64,000 bases of DNA from contig CBIHPP010000010.1 in assembly GCA_966212235.1 (NCBI GenBank), forward strand, positions 124,001 to 188,000. The letters are read 5' to 3'. Positions 25,516-33,789 of this stretch are shown here, piece after piece. A program made the position numbers and the translations under genes. How positions within the stretch are numbered: the first letter of the stretch is position 1; each line of letters begins with the position of its first letter. The notes beneath the pieces are model-generated. The model saw nothing but the letters and a program-made list of their open reading frames with translations. It was not told the origin of the DNA and ran no database searches. The DNA is from Niastella sp966212235. GTDB taxonomy: Bacteria > Bacteroidota > Bacteroidia > Chitinophagales > Chitinophagaceae.

Positions 25516-26301
25516 TCAGCACATGGTAATACTGGCCATACACCAGTTTACCAGCAACAACTCCCACGCAGTGGCTATCTGCGAAAACTCATCGTCAATA
25601 CAATCAAAGGTGGAAAGGCATAAGTGGGTAATAATCCCATTTTCTATCGTGCCATAATATTCGTAATTGTCCGATCGCAGGGCAAAGCCATTTTCAATAA
25701 AACCGCTGCCGGCCAGCCGGAGATTACCTAAACTTTGCACCTGGATGGCGGCGCAGAAAGCGTCAAAAGGGATAGTAACGCCCAGCTGGACTGTCTGGTT
25801 GCGCACATGGATGGTTTCGTACCCCATTAATAGGTTGGTGCCCTTTTCGGGTAAAAGGATGGGATCTATCAACGCGATTTCTTCCTGTATTTGCGGTAAT
25901 GCAGCCACGGGCAGGAACTCCATTTGCAGCCAGTCGTCTACCTGTATCTCCAATGTATAATTGTGGTAGAGCGGGGTAGTGGTGAAACCGGGTGTACTGA
26001 CATGTCGCGTTGGCACATTATACCCTAAGGTCGCCTGTTGCAGTTGTTCGTTCTCCAGCACATGCAGCGTTAGTTTTTTGAATATGGAAAAATCATCGGC
26101 GCTGACTGGTTTTGCCTGTATCACCCGCCATTCGTTTCCGGCAATAACCAGGGTCACCGGCTTGTCAAACGTAGCCGGCAGTTGACTCAGGTTAATTTTA
26201 TATTTCCCAATTTGTTGTCCCGTAACCCCATCGATACAGGTTACCTTGATCCTTTTGGGAAACAAGGTCAGGGCCGCATCAAGGACTTTCGCATAATTCA
26301 T
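25516..26301 (-). CDS. Unknown partner protein of the kinase/LanC-like gene
   Basis: A 261-residue protein with no family that I recognise. It is beta-rich in the first half (KRIKVTCIDGVTGQQIGKYKINL, VTLVIAGNEWRVIQAKPVS), mixed later, with three Cys in the last third (FDAFCAAIQ, LSTFDCIDDE, NWCMASITMC end). There is no signal peptide. It begins 3 bp after the stop of the kinase/LanC-like gene, so the two are translationally linked and probably act together; a substrate or binding partner of the kinase is one possibility. Confidence 0.65.
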   Translation of the reverse strand: MNYAKVLDAALTLFPKRIKVTCIDGVTGQQIGKYKINLSQLPATFDKPVTLVIAGNEWRVIQAKPVSADDFSIFKKLTLHVLENEQLQQATLGYNVPTRHVSTPGFTTTPLYHNYTLEIQVDDWLQMEFLPVAALPQIQEEIALIDPILLPEKGTNLLMGYETIHVRNQTVQLGVTIPFDAFCAAIQVQSLGNLRLAGSGFIENGFALRSDNYEYYGTIENGIITHLCLSTFDCIDDEFSQIATAWELLLVNWCMASITMC

Positions 26302-26304
26302 AAC

Positions 26305-28455
26305 TTAAGGTGCTAATGGTAAACTAATGGCATCGGGATAACAATACCTCAACAGAAAATGGACCACGCCACTGTTGCCGCCCATAAAATCGGCCGTGGG
26401 TTGGCGTTCATGCTGTACCAGCCAGAACGGTCCATGCTGCGGATGTTCCTTTTTCATATGCATAATCACCTGAGCAATCCAGCCGGCTCTTTCGAGCCAT
26501 TCCTTCTCCTGGAATACGCGGTACGCCTCGAGGTAAATTTCCCCCAGTCCGCTAAGGCCTAATGACTGGCTGAGGTTGTTTTCTATCACCTGTTTGGGAT
26601 GATTTAATAATGCACCGGTGGCATATTGTTTATAGGTTTGCTTATTAGCAGGATTATCCGAACATATATAAGCTTTTATAAAAGCGAGAGCGATACCCGA
26701 CGTACCTTCGCTCCACCAGTGCATTAATTCCTTATTCTTGTCGGTGCGCCATTGTATGATGTCGCCCCGGTGAACTGATTTTTTCATGAGCCACTGCAAC
26801 CCCGCTTCTGCCGATGCCAGCGCTTTTTTATTTTTATAACGGTGCGCATATTCCAGCAGGAAATAAATAATTCCTGATACGCCATGGGCAAATCCCTGCC
26901 GCTTTTTTTGTTTGCCCTTTACTTCTTTGTAGATCCAGGAACCGTCCTTTTGCTGGTTTTGCAGTAAAACATCAACGTACTTGTCTAATCGCTCCTTCAT
27001 TATTTCGGGTTGCAAAAAATCATGGCATAGCCAATGGGCTATTCCCTGTCCGGCTATGCCATTGATAAAGCCTGAATCTGGGTTATCCCGGTCCAGCAGG
27101 CGGTTGATCCAGTCAGTGAAAAAGGGTTGGGGTTCAATCAGTCCATCCCGGATAGCGCATGCCAGCGTGGCTGCAACGCCAGGCGCGCCAAAATGCAGAC
27201 TGGGTGATACCGTCGTTATCCGCTGCATGTATTTCTTTTCAATGAGCCCCAGCGTATGTTTTATGTGCGGGTCAGCCGCATTGGTATCGAACCCCAACCA
27301 TTTGGCTTCATTCAACAAATACATAACACCGGTAGCGCCCTTACTGAAACTGGTGTACCAGGCTTTGTTGATCTTGTTCTTGTCGCGGTTGGCTTCGGCA
27401 TGTATGTCTTCCGAAAACCAACCTTTTTCTTCATCTGCAAGCAAGGGAGAGGCGAGTGTACCTATGGCCTGTTGTATCGTTTGTTTTATTTGTGCGTTGG
27501 TAAACACCACCGGCTTTGTTACCGGCCGTTGTTTTTTTGTACGTAAATCGCTTTTGTATTGTACCAGTGCATCGTATACCGGTGATAATGCAGGTCGCTG
27601 CGTAGCATCGGGATGCAGGCATTGCACCACGATGTCGGCCATGGTTTTATCAGGGATGAAAAACTGTACTTTTTCCCAAAGGGTTTCTATGGGAACATCG
27701 GTTAGTTTTTGCGGTGAAATGCCTGTCCAAACCTGCAGTAACACAGCGCCGGCAGAAAATACATCCTCTTTTATCGTAGGTGTTTCTGTTTTTAGTTGTT
27801 CCGGCGACATATATCCATACGTTCCCAATTGAAATGGTGGCGCCGGCGCCTGTTGTTGCAGGGAATAACTTAATTCCATATCTATCACCGCCACTTTTCC
27901 ATTGGGCATTATGATAAAATTATTGGAAGTAGCATCGCGGTGCACAACATGGTATTTATGCAGGGTGTTCAATAGGTCTACGATCTGTATTAAATAACTG
28001 ACAAATGTAACGCCTGTGCGCGTACCCGTTAGCAGCCCATCGCGTAACTCGCCGTGCTTTTCCCGGCAAACTTTATACAGGGGTTTACCTTTAATACGTT
28101 CCATCACCAGGTAATAGTTGCCATTCTCTTCAAAATGGCCCAGCAAACGGGGCATGCGCACTTTATCCTGTAGTTCGGCATGCAGTTGTTCCTGCCAAAT
28201 CAGCCTGTCTTTTATATCCCGGCCATGTTTGTCTTTACTATCGCCATAGGAACCTTCTTTGATCACACAAAATCCAAAATCAGTCAGGCTTTTTATGTAC
28301 AGGCATTTTATTACGTCGTTCTTCTGACTTTCCTTCAGGCTTTTTACGATAATATAATTGTAGCCGATGCGTTTACCGGCTTTTTTGATGGCTTTGCCTT
28401 TTATTTCGGTTTCTGCAGCGCTTTGCGAAACGGTTGTTACTGTTGCAGATCTCAT
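26305..28455 (-). CDS. Protein kinase fused to a LanC-like domain (class III lanthipeptide-synthetase-like, no lyase domain)
   Basis: A 716-residue protein. Residues about 30-300 form a Ser/Thr kinase: probable Lys66, catalytic loop HRDATSNNF (172-180), metal motif DME (192-194) instead of DFG, SPE (217-219) and DVFSAGAVLLQ. Residues about 330-710 form an alpha/alpha toroid with seven G-x-x-G motifs (near 373, 423, 466, 525, 584, 633, 693), as in LanC. The zinc ligands of LanC and class I, II and IV cyclases are absent: WWSEG (580-584) has no Cys and SLG (631-633) replaces CHG. Class III synthetases also lack them, but those begin with a lyase domain, missing here. No Ser/Thr/Cys-rich precursor gene is adjacent. 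An operator lies upstream at 28520. Confidence 0.88.
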   Translation of the reverse strand: MRSATVTTVSQSAAETEIKGKAIKKAGKRIGYNYIIVKSLKESQKNDVIKCLYIKSLTDFGFCVIKEGSYGDSKDKHGRDIKDRLIWQEQLHAELQDKVRMPRLLGHFEENGNYYLVMERIKGKPLYKVCREKHGELRDGLLTGTRTGVTFVSYLIQIVDLLNTLHKYHVVHRDATSNNFIIMPNGKVAVIDMELSYSLQQQAPAPPFQLGTYGYMSPEQLKTETPTIKEDVFSAGAVLLQVWTGISPQKLTDVPIETLWEKVQFFIPDKTMADIVVQCLHPDATQRPALSPVYDALVQYKSDLRTKKQRPVTKPVVFTNAQIKQTIQQAIGTLASPLLADEEKGWFSEDIHAEANRDKNKINKAWYTSFSKGATGVMYLLNEAKWLGFDTNAADPHIKHTLGLIEKKYMQRITTVSPSLHFGAPGVAATLACAIRDGLIEPQPFFTDWINRLLDRDNPDSGFINGIAGQGIAHWLCHDFLQPEIMKERLDKYVDVLLQNQQKDGSWIYKEVKGKQKKRQGFAHGVSGIIYFLLEYAHRYKNKKALASAEAGLQWLMKKSVHRGDIIQWRTDKNKELMHWWSEGTSGIALAFIKAYICSDNPANKQTYKQYATGALLNHPKQVIENNLSQSLGLSGLGEIYLEAYRVFQEKEWLERAGWIAQVIMHMKKEHPQHGPFWLVQHERQPTADFMGGNSGVVHFLLRYCYPDAISLPLAP

Positions 28456-28519
28456 ACTTTAGCGTTTCTTGTTTAACCTTTATCACTTAATGTTACATGG
28501 CTATTAAATTTCGTTCGCT

Positions 28520-28542
28520 CCACTGCAGTCATATTGCAGTGG
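28520..28542. promoter_or_regulatory. Operator CCACTGCA-GTCATAT-TGCAGTGG upstream of the kinase/LanC-like gene
   Basis: A perfect 8-bp-arm inverted repeat with a 7-bp spacer, in the 109-bp gap between the HTH gene stop and the kinase start codon, 65 bp upstream of the latter. Core arms and spacer length match the sites at 21059 and 29896. Confidence 0.65.
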
Positions 28543-28564
28543 TATATTAAGTTTTCCGGGGGTA

Positions 28565-28885
28565 TCAGGCGGTGTCTCTAAGCTCTGCCCAATAATTATC
28601 GAGTAATGGTTTTAATTTTTCTTTTGAGAAAAATGCGATCACAAAAAAGCCTTCTTCTTCATAGAAATAACTTTCGCGGTAGCTGTCGAATTTAATAGGG
28701 CAACCCAGGCCTTTCATAAAGTTGATGTAATCGTAAATACTTCTTTCAGACAGGTTTAATCTTTCTGCTAATTGTGCAGGTGTGCCGGTACCTTTGATAC
28801 GGATGAGGTGATCCAATCGCGAGAGCCGGTCGATGATGTCTCTTTGCATTTCGGGTGAATTTATGTGGCGTGGTTTAGGCGCCAC
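28565..28885 (-). CDS. HTH-type transcriptional regulator
   Basis: A 106-residue protein with an HTH_11/DeoR-like domain (RLSRLDHLIRIKGTGTPAQL, RLNLSERSIYDYINFMKGLG) followed by a small domain, PIKFDSYRESYFYEEEGFF. It is the paralogue of the 87-residue regulator at 20692; both keep RIKGTGT and the C-terminal YEEEG / YNEEG turn. It is upstream of the kinase/LanC-like gene, in the same direction, with the operator between them. It is the likely DNA-binding partner of the ACTGCA-N7-TGCAGT sites. Confidence 0.85.
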   Translation of the reverse strand: MAPKPRHINSPEMQRDIIDRLSRLDHLIRIKGTGTPAQLAERLNLSERSIYDYINFMKGLGCPIKFDSYRESYFYEEEGFFVIAFFSKEKLKPLLDNYWAELRDTA

Positions 28886-28970
28886 GGGATAAGGAATCGG
28901 TTTCTGGTTGTTACGTTATTGACTTAACAAGGCCTATCTATTAAAGGTTATTAACAGTGATAACAAGTAA

Positions 28971-29414
28971 TTATGCTAATGCAGGTAGGTAAGCAGGCGT
29001 TCGTCGCTTTTTGCGTTGAAGGTAAATGCCCCAGGCGGCCAATACGACATATGCGCTATTGAATACAATATGCGCACCCCACGACATATCCTCCAGTATG
29101 CCCCCGCAGGAACAGGGGATGTCGCTGCCTGAAAGCAGCATGGCTGCTATATATATGGTAAACAATGACATTAATAAAAAGGAAGCATACAAGCCGGCTA
29201 ATCGCAATGCCGGTATCACCAGCAAACAGGCGATAAGCAATTCACCGGCTGGTACCGCCCAGGCCAGTAAATGGGCAAAGGGTGCAATAAAAGGGGATTC
29301 TGAAAGTCCGAATTGAAAATTGTAGTAATCAAACAATTTGGAAGTAGCTGCGTAAACGAACAGGGCAATGATCAGGGTGCAAATGATCATAATGACCGCG
29401 TTACTCTTTTTCAT
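28971..29414 (-). CDS. MauE/DoxX-family redox-associated membrane protein
   Basis: A 147-residue membrane protein with about four transmembrane helices (residues near 7-29, 46-68, 70-93, 112-133). It carries SDIPCSCGG around residue 98, a CxC-type motif seen in MauE-like proteins that work with thioredoxin-like partners in periplasmic disulfide chemistry. It is the first gene of a leftward group (MauE-like, HTH, kinase/LanC-like, partner). A matched promoter lies at 29684-29725, which would give a leader of roughly 260 bases. Confidence 0.85.
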   Translation of the reverse strand: MKKSNAVIMIICTLIIALFVYAATSKLFDYYNFQFGLSESPFIAPFAHLLAWAVPAGELLIACLLVIPALRLAGLYASFLLMSLFTIYIAAMLLSGSDIPCSCGGILEDMSWGAHIVFNSAYVVLAAWGIYLQRKKRRTPAYLPALA

Positions 29415-29683
29415 AGCATTGCAGTTCTTAATGTTGAAGAATAAGGTTTTTGTCCCCGTCTGATGACGGAGTGTTATGCTACAGAATCAGTCTGCCTTAA
29501 ATATTAAAAAATTTATGGGTTGCAGGGTTTGTTCATGAGGCACGGACTATACAGGTTGCCGGTCATTCCAATATGGGATGGAATGGTATTATAATGATAT
29601 AATAATACGAACCGGCTTCAGATGGGAGGTTAAAAGAGAGTGTCGGGAGCTGACCTTAACCTCATCAACATTTGACTCCATTA

Positions 29684-29725
29684 TAAAATTACAAAGAAAA
29701 GCCATTTTCCAATGTTAAGTTTTTA
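29684..29725 (-). promoter_or_regulatory. Candidate promoter for the MauE-like gene
   Basis: On the minus strand, TAAAAACTTAACATTGG (29709-29725) with its TTG, 18 bp, then TAATTTTA (29684-29691). The upstream block is identical over 17 bp to that at 3028-3044 and has the same spacing. Confidence 0.5.
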
Positions 29726-29895
29726 ACGGTCATAGGCAACTGCAAAACCATTTAGTCATTGTTTTACTGGCTGTTCAACATTACGTCGTATAGTAATGTA
29801 ATTTCATTGGCGAAATTGTGATAAAGTATTTGGAGAATTAATTGTTACTGAAACACGTGTAACGGGCATGCGTTGCGAAAATAATATACAATTTA

Positions 29896-29919
29896 TCACT
29901 GCAGCCAAACTGCAGTGAT
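29896..29919. promoter_or_regulatory. Operator ATCACTGCA-GCCAAAC-TGCAGTGAT
   Basis: The best copy of the ACTGCA-N7-TGCAGT motif, with arms extendable to 10 bp each. On the minus strand it is followed by TAAATTGTATATTATTT, much like the TAAATTTGTATTATTTA that follows the copy at 21059. It could control the leftward MauE-like gene or the rightward sigma gene. Confidence 0.6.
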
Positions 29920-29928
29920 CATTATCAA

Positions 29929-29950
29929 ACCTGCCTGCCGGCAGGCAGGT
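29929..29950. repeat. 22-bp perfect palindrome (ACCTGCCTGCC and its complement)
   Basis: A GC-rich perfect palindrome in AT-rich surroundings, 10 bp from the operator. Elements built on CCTGCCGGCAGG are, as I recall, dispersed in several Bacteroidota genomes, so this may be a REP-like element rather than a local operator. Confidence 0.65.
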
Positions 29951-30042
29951 CATCACATTATCACATTATTTCAGGTGTGTTCATATTTTGATAACAGTGC
30001 AATTTAACGGGTTAACATAATTTGCACCCCACTGTTATAGTT

Positions 30043-30627
30043 ATGTGGCAGGATCGAACAACTACACCGAAAACCCGTTCCTCCCTTACTGATGAGCAAC
30101 TATTCAATGAATGGTATCATCAGCATTGGGAATTATTATTCAAGCTGGCCTGTAAAAAAACGGGTTCAGTCGAGGATGCGTACGATCTTGTGCATGACCT
30201 GTTTGCCGACATCTGGCGTTCTATGCCGGAATTACCAGATACTACTACCGTGCGATCTTACCTTGTTGCCTGCTTATATAATAAGATATTTAATTATTTC
30301 CGCTCTAAAGGACTGCGCGAAAAGCATTACAAGAACCTGGAAACCTTTTTGGCGCATCAGGCCATTGCCGATCCCAACTATGCTTTGTTACAGGAAGAAC
30401 AGGAGCAGGAAAACATTCACCAGGCCATTGAAAAGGAAATTACCGGCATGCCCGATAAAATGAAAAGTATTTTCATCAGAAACTATTACCAGGATCAATC
30501 TATTTCGCAGATAGCCGGTGAATTGTCACTCTCCAGGCAAACCGTAAAAAACCAACTCCACATCGCTTCCAAGCGCTTACGCCGGGCTGTTAAACAATTT
30601 GCGGTGCAGTTGTTTTTGTGGTTGTAG
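30043..30627 (+). CDS. ECF sigma-70 family RNA polymerase sigma factor
   Basis: A 194-residue sigma factor. The ATG at 30043 is chosen; a TTG at 30022 would only add seven residues. Region 2 is at about 20-85 (EDAYDLVHDLFADIWRSM, RSYLVACLYNKIFNYFR) and region 4 at about 125-185 (PDKMKSIFIRNYYQDQSISQIAGEL, LSRQTVKNQL). It differs clearly from the pair at 4067 and 5796. No FecR gene is adjacent; the next gene encodes a lipoprotein, so its regulator is elsewhere or of another type. Confidence 0.92.
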   Translation: MWQDRTTTPKTRSSLTDEQLFNEWYHQHWELLFKLACKKTGSVEDAYDLVHDLFADIWRSMPELPDTTTVRSYLVACLYNKIFNYFRSKGLREKHYKNLETFLAHQAIADPNYALLQEEQEQENIHQAIEKEITGMPDKMKSIFIRNYYQDQSISQIAGELSLSRQTVKNQLHIASKRLRRAVKQFAVQLFLWL

Positions 30628-30647
30628 AAAGTTGTACATTCAGGTAA

Positions 30648-31325
30648 ATGACAAAAAGAATAAGTTGGATACTTTTGTTAGCCATGTTGTTTCTGCACTG
30701 CAGACAACATAACAGACCAATTTCATTGCAACTTAAGAATGGTGAAATTTATGAATGTGTACTTGTTGATGCGAATACCAATAATTTGCATTGCGGCATT
30801 CTCGAAGTGGCAGTTGCTATGAAATTTCATATGGAAGCTGGTAATGGCAGGTTGGTAATTGTGATCCCATGTCCGGAGTTTTATGGAAAAAACTTCTTTT
30901 TAAAAAATCTAGCCTATAAGGTAACCGTGACGACAGATAGCGGCTTTTGTAAAAATTGTACCGTAATTAATCAATATAAAAAATTAAAATTACCGACCTA
31001 TTACGCTATGCATATTGAAAAAATAAATGGACCTGATCAAGCTGAACTTAAGGTAGGAACCATAGCTAAAGTAGTTACCATCATTGGCAACGCGGAAGAT
31101 GAAAAAGCGGGTGCCGTGGTGATTTCAAAAGATGACGGGAAGAAGTATCATGTAGCTGGTTTAGCCTCGTGGGATCGGAAGGTTGTTGGCAAGCCAGTAA
31201 AAGTAACGGGCAAATTGCTGGTTGAAAATCTGCCGCCTCCAAAGCCGGATGAAGAAGAACGCCAGCAAATAATCGGTATCAAAAGAATAATACTTGATCC
31301 TACCTGGGAATTGATCGACAAATAA
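30648..31325 (+). CDS. Hypothetical lipoprotein
   Basis: A 225-residue protein with a signal and lipobox ending LAMLFLHC. The N-terminal 100 residues are strand-rich with several Cys pairs (HCGILEV, CPEFYG, CKNCTVIN), and the C-terminal half has a beta domain (ELKVGTIAKVVTIIGNAEDEK, KKYHVAGLASWDRKVVGKPVKV) that might be an OB or SH3-like fold. I do not recognise a family. It starts 20 bp after the sigma gene and is probably cotranscribed. Confidence 0.6.
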   Translation: MTKRISWILLLAMLFLHCRQHNRPISLQLKNGEIYECVLVDANTNNLHCGILEVAVAMKFHMEAGNGRLVIVIPCPEFYGKNFFLKNLAYKVTVTTDSGFCKNCTVINQYKKLKLPTYYAMHIEKINGPDQAELKVGTIAKVVTIIGNAEDEKAGAVVISKDDGKKYHVAGLASWDRKVVGKPVKVTGKLLVENLPPPKPDEEERQQIIGIKRIILDPTWELIDK

Positions 31326-31346
31326 TGGAGACGCTCGGGCCCGGGA

Positions 31347-33758
31347 TTAAAACTTATAACCATACCCAACCCGAAACACCTGTGTTTCATAATAATCGGT
31401 ACTTATATACTTGAAGCCATTACCGGTTACTTCTTTTTTGAGCCGTAAGGTATTCGCTACATCGGTGGCATTGATGAATAATTCTCCTTTGCCGCGCTGG
31501 ATGCCTTTCTTAATGCCCATGTCAATGGAGAAACGGGAGTATGTTTTTCCTTGCGGTACCAGGTCAGGCGCCTGGTAAATAGCGCTCAATTGTGCTTCGA
31601 GCTGTTTTGGCAAATGGAACAAACCGTTTAGTTTGATATTGCCGGAATAGATGTCTTCGCGGCTTGCACTGTATACATTTTCCACCGGGTATTTATTGAC
31701 CACGCTGAAGGAATCTATGATGTTCTTGTAGCCATTCAAATTCAGATTAATGGTTGCCCAATTCGCTATGTTTTGTGATAGCTGCAGCTCAATACCTGTG
31801 CTATAACTCCTGCCGACATTTTGAAAAATATTATAGATCAACGTACTGCCCGGTACCACACTGCCGATGCGGGTAATGGTTGCTTCCATTCGTTTATGGT
31901 AAATCGATGAAAACAGAAAACCCTTGTTCCAATTGGTTTTATAACCCAGTTCAAAACTATTGGTGTACTGTGGCCGCAGGGCAGGGTTGCCCACTTTAAT
32001 GATCTCGGCGTCGTCGTATTTCGGAAAAATGCGGATGTCTACTTCATTGGGTCTGTCTACCCGCCGGTTATAAAATATCGAAAATCTATTTCTGTCATTT
32101 ATTTTCCAGGCGGCCCGCAGGCTGGGGAAGGGTTGCATATAATGATAGCCGTCGCTTTTGTATACAGGGTGGCCGGGATTTACATAATAGTCCAGGCTAA
32201 CATATTCTATGCGTAAACCTGCTTCTACTTCAAACCGGTTGTTCTCAAAAATATAGTTGCCATAGAGCGCGGGAATGGTTTCTCCATAGGTTGCTTCGCC
32301 ACCTGCCGTTGAATCGAGGGCCGACTGAACACCCGGTTTAAACTGCATATTGGTGGGTATATATCTTCGCCGGAATTTAAACCCGGTTTCAAAACGGCCA
32401 TATCGAAGCGGCTGTACGTAATCTATATTCAGATCGGCTACGTGTTCATCGGAAAGCAATTTAAAAGAATCCAGTCCGGTTATAGTCGGTAGTATATTGG
32501 TGAAGAAATATTTTTCATCTTCCCGGTGAAAGGTGTAATTAAATCCGATATTCAGCAACCTGCCAGGTTGTTTGAATTTGTGCTGCCAGCCTGCTGATGC
32601 CGTTACGGTCGTTTTTAGTTCATCTTCCAGGAATTGCCATAGCCGTTGTCTCTTTGAAAGATCCCTGTTAAAAAAAGGTTCATCGCCCCGGTCCAGGATC
32701 TTTTCACTACTGAACAGTCCGGATATGGTAAAGGTGTTGTCTGCATTGACGAACCAATCCATACCCGTTTTTACCGTAACGATGTTGGTGATCCTGTTTC
32801 TTTGGGTCTGCTGTTTTATGGTGTCGCCATTGTCGTAGTACCGGGTTACAAATTCATTTTTATTCAATGTTTTTGTATACAGGTTATCGCCCTGGAAGAA
32901 CAGGTTGACCTTGTTCTTACGGTAATTAAATGACAGGGACGGGTTTATTTTGGGCGTTCCCTGGTATTGCGGCCTGATGGTAGGGAAGTTCTCTTTTTTG
33001 ATCCACAGAGCGCCTGCACCTACCGTAAGCCCGACTTTCCCGTTAAAGCCTTCTTTCTTTTCTTTTTTAAGAATGATGTTGATGATCCCTGCATTTCCGC
33101 CGGCATCATATTTCGAAGAAGGATTGTTGATGAGCTCTATTTTATCAATGGCGGATGCGGGAAGATTACCCAGTCCGCTTTGCGAGCCGAAGCCGGTGAG
33201 CGCTGTTTGTTTCCCATCGATCAGTATCATTACTTTATCGCTACCGCGCAATAACACCTTGCCATCATCGCCCATTGTAATACCCGGCAGGTTTTGCATG
33301 GCTTCCAGTACGGAGCCACCGGTTTGACTGATATTCTCTGATAGATTAAATGTTTTTTTATCCAGGTGAGATGAAATGACCTCCTGTTTCCCGGTAACGG
33401 TTACTTCGTTCAGGTATTTTGCATCGGGGGAAAGTTCTATAGGGCCCAGCTCCAGAAAATGGCTCAACTGGCCAATGGTAATGGGCTGTATTTTTGACTG
33501 GTAGCCTATATAAGAACAGGTGAGTATATAATTGCCACTGCCGATATCTGTTAGGGAAAACCTGCCATTGTCGCCTGAAATAGTGCCGGCCACCAGTTGA
33601 CTATCCTTCACAGTTGTAAGCGTGATGTTTACAAACGACAGGGCGGCTTTGTTCGTAGCATCTTTTATCAGTCCACTCAGGGTAACTTTAGTCGATTGCG
33701 CCTTCGCTACACTTATTGCCAGCATTAATATAAAACAGACAGTCCATTTGCGTTTCAT
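31347..33758 (-). CDS. TonB-dependent receptor-like outer-membrane protein (OMP_b-brl_3 type)
   Basis: An 803-residue outer-membrane protein. It has a signal peptide (to about residue 20, AKAQ), a carboxypeptidase-regulatory-like domain at about 25-110, a plug at about 130-235 (GGSVLEAMQNLPGITMGDDG, VMILIDGKQTALTG, NPSSKYDAGGNAGIINIIL) and a barrel ending in GYGYKF. This two-domain pattern without an STN or SusD partner is typical of the outer-membrane beta-barrel family in Bacteroidota. A two-component system lies just upstream in the same direction and may control it. The substrate is unknown. Confidence 0.9.
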   Translation of the reverse strand: MKRKWTVCFILMLAISVAKAQSTKVTLSGLIKDATNKAALSFVNITLTTVKDSQLVAGTISGDNGRFSLTDIGSGNYILTCSYIGYQSKIQPITIGQLSHFLELGPIELSPDAKYLNEVTVTGKQEVISSHLDKKTFNLSENISQTGGSVLEAMQNLPGITMGDDGKVLLRGSDKVMILIDGKQTALTGFGSQSGLGNLPASAIDKIELINNPSSKYDAGGNAGIINIILKKEKKEGFNGKVGLTVGAGALWIKKENFPTIRPQYQGTPKINPSLSFNYRKNKVNLFFQGDNLYTKTLNKNEFVTRYYDNGDTIKQQTQRNRITNIVTVKTGMDWFVNADNTFTISGLFSSEKILDRGDEPFFNRDLSKRQRLWQFLEDELKTTVTASAGWQHKFKQPGRLLNIGFNYTFHREDEKYFFTNILPTITGLDSFKLLSDEHVADLNIDYVQPLRYGRFETGFKFRRRYIPTNMQFKPGVQSALDSTAGGEATYGETIPALYGNYIFENNRFEVEAGLRIEYVSLDYYVNPGHPVYKSDGYHYMQPFPSLRAAWKINDRNRFSIFYNRRVDRPNEVDIRIFPKYDDAEIIKVGNPALRPQYTNSFELGYKTNWNKGFLFSSIYHKRMEATITRIGSVVPGSTLIYNIFQNVGRSYSTGIELQLSQNIANWATINLNLNGYKNIIDSFSVVNKYPVENVYSASREDIYSGNIKLNGLFHLPKQLEAQLSAIYQAPDLVPQGKTYSRFSIDMGIKKGIQRGKGELFINATDVANTLRLKKEVTGNGFKYISTDYYETQVFRVGYGYKF

Positions 33759-33789
33759 GCTACCCGGTTAATTCGGGCATAATTACACC

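Larger units (their letters stand above)
29415..30042. other. Intergenic region (628 bp) between MauE-like and ECF sigma genes
   Basis: Holds the promoter at 29684-29725 (leftward), small hairpins CCGTC-TGAT-GACGG (near 29456) and CATTCCA/TGGAATG (29564-29585) in the would-be leader, the operator at 29896 and the palindrome at 29929. No protein gene was recognised; a 14-codon frame near 29700 on the minus strand lies inside the promoter and is not supported. Confidence 0.5.

Noticed and set aside
26981..27832. Long antisense frame (283 codons) within the kinase/LanC-like gene
   Set aside because: It is the mirror of a clear coding gene with conserved motifs; the translated text is rich in Ser, Cys and Pro without domain pattern.
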